Position numbers and translations under genes: made by a program | In this document: piece after piece, positions 51,894 through 59,714 of the stretch | Numbering within the stretch: position 1 is the first letter of the stretch | Layout of the letters: every line of letters begins with the position of its first letter | DNA from: Diplocloster modestus | Lineage (GTDB): Bacteria > Bacillota > Clostridia > Lachnospirales > Lachnospiraceae | Length of the DNA: 64,000 nucleotides | Reading direction: 5' to 3' | Assembly: GCF_019042245.1 (NCBI RefSeq) | Contig: NZ_JAHQCX010000001.1 | Span: 124,001 to 188,000, forward strand | Notes under the pieces: model-generated | Databases searched by the model: none | The model's input: only the letters and a program-made list of their open reading frames with translations | What the model was told of the DNA's origin: nothing

Positions 51894-52652
51894 ATGATGG
51901 AACACATGAATAAGCCAACTGTATCAGTGATAACAACCACATATAATAATGCAGATAATCTTAGACAGACCATGGAGATGATATTGTCCCAGGACTATGA
52001 GCAGATTCAGTATGTAATCGTAGATGGAGGATCTACGGATGATACACTTAAGTTAATCCGGGAATTTGAGCCCAGATTCGGAGCACGTTTAAAATGGATC
52101 TCCGAGCCGGATGAGGGGATCTACGATGCGATTAACAAAGGGTATCTGCTGTCCGACGGTGATATCATCGGATATTGTTTCGATCGCTATACCGATGAAC
52201 ATGTGATCAGCCGTATGGTGGAAACGATCGTACGTGAAAAAACAGATGGCGTACACAGCGATCTGATCTACCTGGATGGAGAAAAAGTCGTACGGAAATG
52301 GCATATGGGCCAGGGATCGATCCGGACCGGCTGGATGCCGGCTCATCCTACGCTCTATCTGAAACGGGAAGTATATGAAAAATATGGACTGTATAAAACG
52401 GATTATAAGTGCTCTGCGGATTATGAATATATGATCCGGTGCCTGAAAGACGGACAGGTAAAATTATCTTATATACCTGAAGTACTGATCTATATGTATT
52501 ATGGGGGAACCAGCACCAATGGGTTGTCCTCTTATCTGTTATCCCTCAAAGAAGGGCATAGAGCTTTGAAGGAAAATGGTGTAGCTTTTGCCTGGGTGAC
52601 AGATTTTCTGCGTATAATCCGGGTTTGTCTTCAGTTCTTAACAAAATCTTAA
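51894..52652 (+). CDS. GT2 glycosyltransferase with altered DD motif
   Basis: A protein of about 252 residues with a clear GT-A fold: VSVITTTYNNADNLRQTMEM, VIVDGGSTDDTL, EPDEGIYDAINKG, and later AHPTLYLKREVYEKYG. Relatives usually read GDIIGxLNxDDxY; here the stretch is GDIIGYCFDRYTDE, so the second Asp of the metal-binding pair is not where it is expected. The start is uncertain: the frame opens at TTG 51870, and ATG 51894 or 51909 is more likely. It faces away from the GtrB-like gene. Confidence 0.8.
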   Translation: MMEHMNKPTVSVITTTYNNADNLRQTMEMILSQDYEQIQYVIVDGGSTDDTLKLIREFEPRFGARLKWISEPDEGIYDAINKGYLLSDGDIIGYCFDRYTDEHVISRMVETIVREKTDGVHSDLIYLDGEKVVRKWHMGQGSIRTGWMPAHPTLYLKREVYEKYGLYKTDYKCSADYEYMIRCLKDGQVKLSYIPEVLIYMYYGGTSTNGLSSYLLSLKEGHRALKENGVAFAWVTDFLRIIRVCLQFLTKS

Positions 52653-52663
52653 GGGTTTTTTTG

Positions 52664-52692
52664 TTGACTTTATCACTCGTATACAGTAAAGT
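52664..52692 (+). promoter_or_regulatory. possible sigma-A promoter for the second MBOAT operon
   Basis: TTGACT (52664-52669) and TAAAGT (52687-52692) have a 17-base spacer. The leader to the MBOAT ATG is about 220 bases, AT-rich and without a convincing gene. Confidence 0.4.
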
Positions 52693-52915
52693 AATCTCAA
52701 ATCAGCTAGCGTTGGATCCGGTAATCAGGGGAACAAGATACGGACAGGCCGGAGATTATAAAGCAAGTCGGATTTTTATTGGAGATCCGATAAATATTTT
52801 GATTTTTCTGCAATTGGAAAGTTTTTAATTAATTTAGAACATAATTATATTTATATATAATAAAACCGTGCGTGAGAAGTAGTGATAAAATTTACTATGG
52901 AAAGGCGGCGGTAGG

Positions 52916-54406
52916 ATGTCGTTTAATTCGATGGAATTCCTGCTGTTTTTTCCGATCGTGGTACTCATTTATTTTATCATTCCGCATAAGGTTCGATGGG
53001 TCTGGCTTTTGCTGGCCAGCTACTATTTTTATATGTCGTGGAATCCTAAGTACGCGTTGCTTATGGGGATCTCCACAGTAATTACATACCTGTGCGGAAT
53101 CCTGATCGGGAGAACGCAGCAAAAGAGCAGTGAAAATCAGATATTTCTGAAAAAGCTATGGGTAGTTTTAAGCCTGGTATTGAATCTGGCCATACTCTTT
53201 TTCTTCAAATATTTCGATTTTGCGGTGAACAGTTTAAACAGTATTTTTTCGTATCTGAATCTTGCGCCGGTGCGGGTGTCGTTCGATGTGATCCTGCCGG
53301 TGGGAATCTCGTTTTATACCTTTCAGGCGCTTGGCTACACGCTGGATGTCTATCGCGGTGAAATTGAACCGGAAAAGAATCTAGGGAGGTACGCCCTGTT
53401 CGTCTCATTTTTCCCGCAATTGGTAGCGGGACCGATCGAACGCAGTAAGAATCTGCTGCATCAGCTCCGGGAGAAGCATACCTTTGATTTTGACAGGGTC
53501 AAGGATGGGCTTTTGCTGATGCTTTGGGGATTTTTCCTCAAGATCGTAATCGCGGACAGAGCTGCGATTCTCGTCGATCAGGTTTACAATCACTATACTG
53601 AATATGAAGCTGTCGCGTTGATCCTGGCAACAGTCTTGTTTGCTGTTCAAATTTACTGCGATTTCAGCTCTTACTCCAATATTGCTATCGGAGCGGCCCG
53701 GGTAATGGGTTTTCATCTGATGACGAATTTTGAAGAGCCATATCTGGCTTCATCGGTGGCCGGATTTTGGAGAAGATGGCATATCTCCCTGAGTACATGG
53801 TTTCGGGATTATGTCTACATTCCATTAGGGGGAAACCGGGTCAAAAAAGGAAGATGGGCTTTTAACGTATTCCTGGTTTTTCTGCTGAGCGGCCTTTGGC
53901 ACGGAGCAGGATGGACCTTTGTAATCTGGGGCGCGCTGCACGGAGCCTATCAGATTATAGGAGGATATCTAAGGCCCTGGAAGCAGAAAATCTGGAAAAC
54001 CTTGCATGTAAATGCAGACACTGCCAGTTTTCGGATTGGTCAGATCTTGGTGACTTTTCTGCTCGTGGATTTCGGATGGATCTTTTTTCGATCCAACTCA
54101 TTTGATCAGGCTAAAACCATTATAAGTAAAATGTTATTTGAATTTGAGTGGCCGCAGCTGTCTTTGAATTATCTGAGCACATTAGGGTTGGACTACCAGC
54201 AGCTGATGATACTTCTGGGAGCGATTCTGATGCTGTCGGTTGTCAGTCTCTGTCATTATCGGGGAATTCGTATCCGTCCCCTGATCGAAAGACAGCAGCT
54301 TTGGTTTCGTTGGTCCTGCTATTTGTGTTTGCTGTTTGCTGTGTTGACCTTCGGTATACTGGGAGTTCGATATACAACGAGTCCGTTTCTGTATTTCCAG
54401 TTCTAA
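52916..54406 (+). CDS. second MBOAT-family O-acyltransferase
   Basis: A 496-residue multi-pass MBOAT protein. Key motifs are PVGISFYTFQALGYTLDVYRG, FVSFFPQLVAGPIERS, IYCDFSSYSNIAIG, GFWRRWHISLSTWFRDYVYI and the catalytic histidine in SGLWHGAGWTF. It is a relative of the MBOAT at 10644 but clearly different in sequence. It pairs with the SGNH-like protein 98 bases downstream, forming a second polymer O-acylation module inside the glycan cluster. Confidence 0.93.
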   Translation: MSFNSMEFLLFFPIVVLIYFIIPHKVRWVWLLLASYYFYMSWNPKYALLMGISTVITYLCGILIGRTQQKSSENQIFLKKLWVVLSLVLNLAILFFFKYFDFAVNSLNSIFSYLNLAPVRVSFDVILPVGISFYTFQALGYTLDVYRGEIEPEKNLGRYALFVSFFPQLVAGPIERSKNLLHQLREKHTFDFDRVKDGLLLMLWGFFLKIVIADRAAILVDQVYNHYTEYEAVALILATVLFAVQIYCDFSSYSNIAIGAARVMGFHLMTNFEEPYLASSVAGFWRRWHISLSTWFRDYVYIPLGGNRVKKGRWAFNVFLVFLLSGLWHGAGWTFVIWGALHGAYQIIGGYLRPWKQKIWKTLHVNADTASFRIGQILVTFLLVDFGWIFFRSNSFDQAKTIISKMLFEFEWPQLSLNYLSTLGLDYQQLMILLGAILMLSVVSLCHYRGIRIRPLIERQQLWFRWSCYLCLLFAVLTFGILGVRYTTSPFLYFQF

Positions 54407-54414
54407 GCGATAAG

Positions 54415-54502
54415 GCAAAAAGCTGCACACATGGAGGAAAGGTTGAACAAAGAGATGTTCACGCATACCTTTATGTGCAAAAAACTGCACACATGGAGGA
54501 AA
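54415..54502 (+). repeat. duplicated 26-base segment carrying a ribosome site
   Basis: GCAAAAA, then G or A, then CTGCACACATGGAGGAAA occurs at 54415-54440 and again at 54477-54502, differing at one base. Each copy contains GGAGGAAA. The first could start a 21-codon frame at TTG 54443, ending in a TGA that overlaps the ATG of the SGNH gene. The second serves that ATG directly. Confidence 0.7.
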
Positions 54503-54504
54503 CT

Positions 54505-55455
54505 ATGAAAATAAAAAGAATGTTAGCGGCAGTTGCCTTTCTTGTATTGGCGGCGGGGCTGTATGTGGGGATCCCCAGAGTATTGACCGGCAGTCATGTG
54601 CTGGTACGATTTACCAATTCGATTTCCCTGGATGCCAGAATATATGAAACCCGCCGGCTTCCTGAAGAAAATTATGATTATCTGGCAGTCGGGTCATCCA
54701 TGACTATGAACAATCTGAACTCAGATGTATTGCTGAATTATCTTGGCCCCATGGGTGAAAAGTTCTATAATTTTTCTGTATGGGGTGTTACGATGGAGGA
54801 TATTGAGAACTGGACTGAAGTACTGCTGGAAAAATATAGCCCCAAAGGCATAATTATTTTCAGTTCCATGGAAGATTTCGACGGGGAAGAAAAGGATTAT
54901 GATTATAAAGATATCAGCCGCTACATAAGGGGCTTTCCCGAGAGTATGTTCTATCTGCATTACGGTGTGTTCGGGGATCTGCATTATTATGACGAATATG
55001 CAAAACTCCAGGGGTACAAAAATGACTATGATTCCCTGGATTTTGACGCGAATGGCGGCGTAGCCCTGGAGGTATACGGGATTGAACGATCCATGAACCG
55101 CTGGGACAAACAGTTTGCGGAAGTCTACCAGCAGGACGGCCCCAGCTATGAGAGCCTGTATCAGATGGCATCGAAGCTGAAACTAAAAGGAATCGACCTG
55201 TATTTTGTCCAGGTTCCCAGCAGACCGAATTATATGGCAGCCGAAGGGGCAAAAGAGGTACTGGATCAGCATATAGAACGCTGCAGGGATATTGTGGAGA
55301 GCAGCGGACAGTATTACTACAGTGCGGTGGACTATGAACAATATTCCGACCAGTATTTTTCTGATTATACCCATATGGATGTCCATGGAGCTACTATGCT
55401 GACACAGGAATTCCTGGAAAATGTATTGATACCATCAAGAGATCAGGAATACTAA
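54505..55455 (+). CDS. SGNH-like extracytoplasmic protein, partner of the second MBOAT
   Basis: A 316-residue protein with an N-terminal signal anchor (MLAAVAFLVLAAGLYVGI). The SGNH pattern is visible as AVGSSMTMNNL (nucleophile Ser in block I) and DYTHMDVHGATMLTQ (the Asp-x-x-His block near the C-terminus). It would transfer acyl groups outside the membrane, much as DltD or AlgJ-type partners do. The longest open frame begins far upstream, but GGAGG at 54495-54499 fixes the start at ATG 54505. Confidence 0.82.
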   Translation: MKIKRMLAAVAFLVLAAGLYVGIPRVLTGSHVLVRFTNSISLDARIYETRRLPEENYDYLAVGSSMTMNNLNSDVLLNYLGPMGEKFYNFSVWGVTMEDIENWTEVLLEKYSPKGIIIFSSMEDFDGEEKDYDYKDISRYIRGFPESMFYLHYGVFGDLHYYDEYAKLQGYKNDYDSLDFDANGGVALEVYGIERSMNRWDKQFAEVYQQDGPSYESLYQMASKLKLKGIDLYFVQVPSRPNYMAAEGAKEVLDQHIERCRDIVESSGQYYYSAVDYEQYSDQYFSDYTHMDVHGATMLTQEFLENVLIPSRDQEY

Positions 55456-55467
55456 TGCCAAAGTCAG

Positions 55468-55533
55468 GAACGGACTGGTTCCTGTATGATATGAGACCAT
55501 GTATACTTTCAGGTAACAGCCCGTTCTTTTTTT
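55468..55533 (+). terminator. intrinsic terminator after the MBOAT/SGNH operon
   Basis: GAACGGACTG (55468-55477) pairs with CAGCCCGTTC (55517-55526) with one mismatch and is followed by seven T. A nested GGAAC/GTTCC hairpin is possible at its foot. It also separates the convergent radical SAM gene. Confidence 0.6.
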
Positions 55534-55540
55534 GGTCCAT

Positions 55541-56983
55541 TTATTTAAAAAGATTTACCACCAGTTTAATCCCATATTTACAATAATTCAGGAAGATTTT
55601 CGGATGTGTGATGCATTCCCCCATCTTTTTGAAAATGTAGCTGGGCCGCAGGTAATATTGCAGCAGAATATTTCTGCGCAGTTTCAGCAGCTCTTCCATA
55701 CTCAGATATTTGGTCCCCTTCATGCTGGAGTGGAAGAAGTCGCTTCCCAGAACGGATTGGGCGAGAAGATTATCTTCTTTGCACATATTGTAAAGAGGTG
55801 TCCCATAAAAAGGCAGGGCCAGCGTAATTTCGATGAAGTCGGGTTTCATCTGGAAGATGAGCTTTTTGGTTTCCATAATATGTTCCTTGGTTTCCCAGGG
55901 AAAGCCAATTACGAAAAATCCCCATACGGTCAGCCCCGCTTCTTTGGACCATGCGCAGGCCTGGATGTTTTCCGCAACCGTTGCCCCTTTATGTACCTTG
56001 GTCAGCGTATCGTCACTGCCCGATTCAAAGCCAAAGGCAATCGTAAAGCAGCCGGCCTCTTTCATGAGAACCAGAGTTTCCTTTGCGAGCGGGCGGACCC
56101 TCGAATTGGCGGTAAAAGCAATTTTATTGTGGAGCGGTGAATTTATGATCAGAGTACATAATTCTTTGACCCACTGGGCATTGATGGTGAAGGTATCCGC
56201 TTTGAAGAAGAAATTACGGATACCGAACTTCTCATAGCATTCCGTCATTTCATCCATGACATTCTGCGGACTGCGGAATCGCACTTTTTTTCCGGATATC
56301 TCAGGGGACAGACAGAAAATACAGTTGGAAGGGCAGCCGCGGGACGTCTGGATCGTTGCCATAGGCTCATCCGTATCCGGGCGTGTATAGAGGGCATTGT
56401 TCATCAACTGGCGGGCCGGGAAGGGCTGGCCGTCCAGATCCTGTCCCCATACATGGAATGGGGTTCTTTTTATATTACCATCCGCATCCTTATAGAGGAT
56501 ATTATCTACATCCTCTATATTCCCTTTATTGTGGAACTCATAATCAGCGATCAGATCGATGGCAAAATCCACTTCTCCGCCAATCAGATAATCAACCTTG
56601 GAAAGATCCAGCAGATCCAGCATAGCCTGTTCCGGATCATAGAATATAGCGCCCTTCAGGACCATAACCGCATTCGTCTTTTCCTTGATCCGATTAGAAA
56701 TCTTAATATCATCAAAAATCGTCGTGTTTGTAACACTGATCATGACCATATCCGGCTGATACTCTTCTAATTCACGGAACATATCCGCTTCCGAACAGAA
56801 TTCCGTCTGATAATCCCGCAGCTTCACATTATAATTTTTCCGAAGAAGAACTGCGGCGGCGTAGCCCAGATCATTGCAGGCCCGCATGGCCTGTGCGCTT
56901 CCGTCGTCGATATTCTGCTGACAACGATCCTCGCCTCTTTGAAATAATGGGCCTGGGGGATACATAAGTAATACTTTTTCCAT
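55541..56983 (-). CDS. radical SAM protein with B12-binding-like N-terminal domain
   Basis: A 480-residue protein. The first ~150 residues resemble a cobalamin-binding-type Rossmann domain (VLLMYPPGPLFQRG, MVMISVTNTTIFDD), but no DxHxxG cobalt-ligand motif is visible. The radical SAM cluster is CPSNCIFC (CxxxCxxC) near residue 218, followed by a TIM-barrel region and ITLALPFYGTPLY. Relatives include lipid-, hopanoid- and sugar-modifying enzymes with very different reactions, so the substrate is open. It is divergent from the UbiA-like gene and convergent with the SGNH gene. Its place suggests modification of the glycan or its lipid carrier. Confidence 0.88.
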   Translation of the reverse strand: MEKVLLMYPPGPLFQRGEDRCQQNIDDGSAQAMRACNDLGYAAAVLLRKNYNVKLRDYQTEFCSEADMFRELEEYQPDMVMISVTNTTIFDDIKISNRIKEKTNAVMVLKGAIFYDPEQAMLDLLDLSKVDYLIGGEVDFAIDLIADYEFHNKGNIEDVDNILYKDADGNIKRTPFHVWGQDLDGQPFPARQLMNNALYTRPDTDEPMATIQTSRGCPSNCIFCLSPEISGKKVRFRSPQNVMDEMTECYEKFGIRNFFFKADTFTINAQWVKELCTLIINSPLHNKIAFTANSRVRPLAKETLVLMKEAGCFTIAFGFESGSDDTLTKVHKGATVAENIQACAWSKEAGLTVWGFFVIGFPWETKEHIMETKKLIFQMKPDFIEITLALPFYGTPLYNMCKEDNLLAQSVLGSDFFHSSMKGTKYLSMEELLKLRRNILLQYYLRPSYIFKKMGECITHPKIFLNYCKYGIKLVVNLFK

Positions 56984-57083
56984 AGTGTTTGGATATATTA
57001 TTACCAGTGATAATATATCCTGCTCCTTTCTGAAAACTCATTTTTATCTTAAGCTAATTTCTATGAATGCCATCTTATGATTA

Positions 57084-57233
57084 ACGCGCCTGGGAAAGCG
57101 CTCCGGCGCAGATATAATGTCTTTCGACATTATATCATGATTGCACGCAATCATGATCCCTTCCGGGAGATGCACACTCCGCGCTAAGGAAAGCGCTCCG
57201 GTGCAGATATAATGTCTTTCGACATTATATCAT
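57084..57233. repeat. inverted copy of the 95-bp structured repeat (one full, one partial)
   Basis: On the minus strand this repeats the element at 39055-39254: ATGATATAATGTC starts at 57233 and again at 57138, 95 bases apart. Loop bases in the 11-bp stem are GAAA here instead of GACA. The second copy is cut off after CGGAGCGCTTTCC at about 57090. It lies between the divergent radical SAM and UbiA-like genes. The orientation is opposite to the copy at 39 kb. Confidence 0.9.
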
Positions 57234-57340
57234 AAAAAGTAGAACTTGCAAATAATGGTTGTTGGATAAAACTTCCTATTCAATGTATAACTATATGATA
57301 GAGAATAATGGGATTTTTGGGGAAATTTTGTAAGAAAAGG

Positions 57341-57369
57341 TTGTTTCGTGGGGGAAAAATTGATATGAT
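57341..57369 (+). promoter_or_regulatory. sigma-A promoter for the UbiA-like gene
   Basis: TTGTTT (57341-57346) and TATGAT (57364-57369) have a 17-base spacer, 30 bases before the TTG start at 57400, which follows GGAGGAGGG. Confidence 0.55.
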
Positions 57370-57399
57370 ATGTAAGAATTATGGAGGAGGGTTAGAAAA

Positions 57400-58335
57400 T
57401 TGAATCAATTAAAAAGTTATATCAAGATCGCGAGGCCGGACCATTGGGTCAAGAATGCCTTTATCGTTCCTGGTGTTATTATTGCTGAGCTTTTAACCGG
57501 AAAAGTGTTTGATTCCGGCGTTGTAATTCGTTTTATCTGGGGCTTTATGGCCACATGCTTCATCGCTTCTGCGAATTATGTGATCAATGAATGGCTGGAC
57601 GCCAAATTCGACAAATATCATCCTACGAAAAAGAATAGGCCTGTTGTGGTATCGAACATCAAGTTTCATTGGGTAATGGTGGAATATGCTTTATTGATCA
57701 TACTGGGTGTTATATGCTCGATCCAGGTAAACCGTTATTTCCTGTATATGGAATTATGGCTTTTGCTGATGGGCGTTCTCTACAATGTACGTCCGATCAG
57801 GACCAAAGACATTCCATACATCGACGTTCTCTCAGAATCATTAAATAACCTGATCCGTCTTTTGATTGGATGGTTTATCATTACCGAATCTTATCAGCCG
57901 CCCAGCAGTGTGCTGGTAGGTTATTGGATGTGCGGTGCCTACCTGATGGCGACTAAGCGGTACGCGGAGTACCGGATGATCGGGGATCCCGAAGTTGCCG
58001 GAAAATACAGGAAATCATTCAAATATTACACCGAACATACCCTTCTGGTATCTGCCTTCTTTTATGCGATGAGCGCCACTTTCTTCCTGGGTGTATTCAT
58101 GATGAAGTACAAGATCGAACTGCTGATCGCCATGCCCTTTGTATTTGGCCTGTTCTGCTACTACCTGTATCTGAGTTTTAAAGAAGATTCGGCCGTGCAG
58201 AAACCCGAGAAATTATACAAAGAAAAAGGGCTTTTGATCTATATCGTAATACTGATCGCACTGATCGCAGTATTGATGTACAGCAGAATCCCTGCTATGG
58301 ATTATTTTGTGGAAACTATGCTGCTTAACGTGTAG
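57400..58335 (+). CDS. UbiA-family prenyltransferase, DPPR-synthase-like
   Basis: A 311-residue UbiA-type membrane enzyme with about eight or nine hydrophobic segments. The first acidic motif is NYVINEWLDAKFDKYHPTKK, with NRPVVVS after it. The HPTKxxRP element is characteristic of decaprenyl-phosphate phosphoribosyltransferases (Rv3806c type). The second motif region is DVLSESLNNLIRLLIG. Such enzymes attach ribose-5-phosphate from PRPP to a polyprenyl phosphate. The start is a TTG with a strong GGAGG site. A HAD hydrolase at 59715 could remove the phosphate from the product. Confidence 0.85.
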   Translation: MNQLKSYIKIARPDHWVKNAFIVPGVIIAELLTGKVFDSGVVIRFIWGFMATCFIASANYVINEWLDAKFDKYHPTKKNRPVVVSNIKFHWVMVEYALLIILGVICSIQVNRYFLYMELWLLLMGVLYNVRPIRTKDIPYIDVLSESLNNLIRLLIGWFIITESYQPPSSVLVGYWMCGAYLMATKRYAEYRMIGDPEVAGKYRKSFKYYTEHTLLVSAFFYAMSATFFLGVFMMKYKIELLIAMPFVFGLFCYYLYLSFKEDSAVQKPEKLYKEKGLLIYIVILIALIAVLMYSRIPAMDYFVETMLLNV

Positions 58336-58353
58336 GCCCGATTTTAAAATAAC

Positions 58354-58424
58354 AGGCCCGGCTCACCAAATCGCGCTCCATCAAGTGGAGTAACGAATAA
58401 AAGCCGGGCCATTTTTGTTTTTTG
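58354..58424. terminator. intrinsic terminator between UbiA-like and fucosyltransferase-like genes
   Basis: GGCCCGGCT (58355-58363) pairs with AGCCGGGCC (58402-58410), enclosing an inner CTCCA/TGGAG hairpin. ATTTTTGTTTTTT follows on the plus strand. The convergent gene ends at 58435. Confidence 0.75.
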
Positions 58425-58434
58425 CAATCCAGAA

Positions 58435-59421
58435 CTAGTGGGGCAGTATAGCTCCCGTATCATCAGCAAGAATCCAGTTCGGATCCTCCGGGTATCCATG
58501 CCAGAAATTCTGAGGACAAATTTTTAATCCCCTGTTCAGTAAAGCTGGTTTATAGGAAAAGGAACTTTTACTTGTTATAAGGAGATCCGCATTTACCATA
58601 TGAAGAAATGAATCGATAGGCCCCATATCCAGGCAATAATGCAGATTCAAAAAATCTGCAAATTCCGGAAAATCCTGTTTTTCTCCCTGAGAAAACAGGT
58701 AAACCGCAACCGGCTTATCCCCAGGCAGCTGTGGAAGAGTGAGCGCCTGTTCCAAAACCCGGAGAAAATAAGAATTATCCTGCCAGCGTTTCGTAAGACC
58801 CGGGTCATTATTCGTCTGTCCAATCACAATATCGCCCCTTCTGACATGGACAGCGATATTAAACTCTTCGGGCCGGTAAATCAAATGATCATCCCGGCGT
58901 GCCGAAGCGCTATAGAATTTACGCTGCAGATCCTGCATGACACCGAATTGGGCCTTATAAAACTGATCCTGCTCGCACAAAAACACAACCTTTTGCTCCG
59001 CATAAGCGTCCACGATCTCCCGGATCGCAGCCATTTCCTCGTCATTTGCCTCATTAAAATGGGGAATCCGGACTTTTTTATAATGCTGCCGCTTTACCAG
59101 TTCATCCAGAGTAATCTCACCCTCACCAAACCCTAAAAACTTTTCCCATTTCGACGAAGCAAACGGCATATGGGCAAAATTCAGCCCCAAAACCTGTGCG
59201 AAGTAATACCCGGCAATCCAGTTTGCCATCTGATGACCGATCCCGGAATCCGGATTCGGCCGCGCCGCCAGATAATTTACATGGCCAACATCTCTGTTTC
59301 CCTTCACCGGATGCCTTTTCGCAAATCGATAGGCTCTATAAAGTCTGTAATAATAACTTTTATTTCTTGTCTTTGCGATAAACACGGTACGTACCGCCCG
59401 CAATTTTTGTGCTAAACCCAT
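58435..59421 (-). CDS. fucosyltransferase-like enzyme with HxRRGD motif
   Basis: A 328-residue protein. PNPDSGIGHQMANWIAGYYF near the start resembles the donor-site glycine loop of fucosyltransferases, and NIAVHVRRGDIVIG carries the HxRRGD motif found in GT11/GT23-like enzymes. The C-terminal half has ADLLITSKSSFSYKPALLN, a typical sugar-nucleotide-binding end. It is more distant from GT11 than the gene at 45622. The frame is open to 59502, but AGGAGGT places the start at ATG 59421. It is transcribed alone between divergent and convergent neighbours. Confidence 0.75.
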   Translation of the reverse strand: MGLAQKLRAVRTVFIAKTRNKSYYYRLYRAYRFAKRHPVKGNRDVGHVNYLAARPNPDSGIGHQMANWIAGYYFAQVLGLNFAHMPFASSKWEKFLGFGEGEITLDELVKRQHYKKVRIPHFNEANDEEMAAIREIVDAYAEQKVVFLCEQDQFYKAQFGVMQDLQRKFYSASARRDDHLIYRPEEFNIAVHVRRGDIVIGQTNNDPGLTKRWQDNSYFLRVLEQALTLPQLPGDKPVAVYLFSQGEKQDFPEFADFLNLHYCLDMGPIDSFLHMVNADLLITSKSSFSYKPALLNRGLKICPQNFWHGYPEDPNWILADDTGAILPH

Positions 59422-59624
59422 GAGATACCTCCTGAAATCAAAAGAAGCAGAACCTTTTCCAATCCATCTTTGCCCAATATAACATGAAACCAAGACATAC
59501 ACAACCCCTTTCCAGGTGCCGCCCGGCTCCCCATACCACGCCCCTCCGCTCCCGGCCCTTTAAAAATCAGCCGTAAATAGTAACGGAGAATGAGCAGAAA
59601 GGCAGGGAAAGTCTGATAAACGTC

Positions 59625-59654
59625 TTGCATTCGTTCGGGCATGTTTGATATAAT
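59625..59654 (+). promoter_or_regulatory. sigma-A promoter for the HAD gene and following glycan genes
   Basis: TTGCAT (59625-59630) and a perfect TATAAT (59649-59654) have an 18-base spacer, 60 bases before the ATG at 59715. Confidence 0.55.
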
Positions 59655-59714
59655 AGTATAACTTATACTTACGGAACAGAAGTACCTTAGAAATAGGAAG
59701 AAAGAAGTCTTGTT

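Noticed and set aside
52625..52828. 67-codon frame after the GT2 gene
   Set aside because: It overlaps the end of the real gene in another frame and lacks a ribosome site; the region is better read as a promoter and leader.
54148..54504. N-terminal extension of 119 codons to the SGNH protein
   Set aside because: It overlaps the MBOAT gene in another frame; a signal anchor and ribosome site mark the start at 54505.
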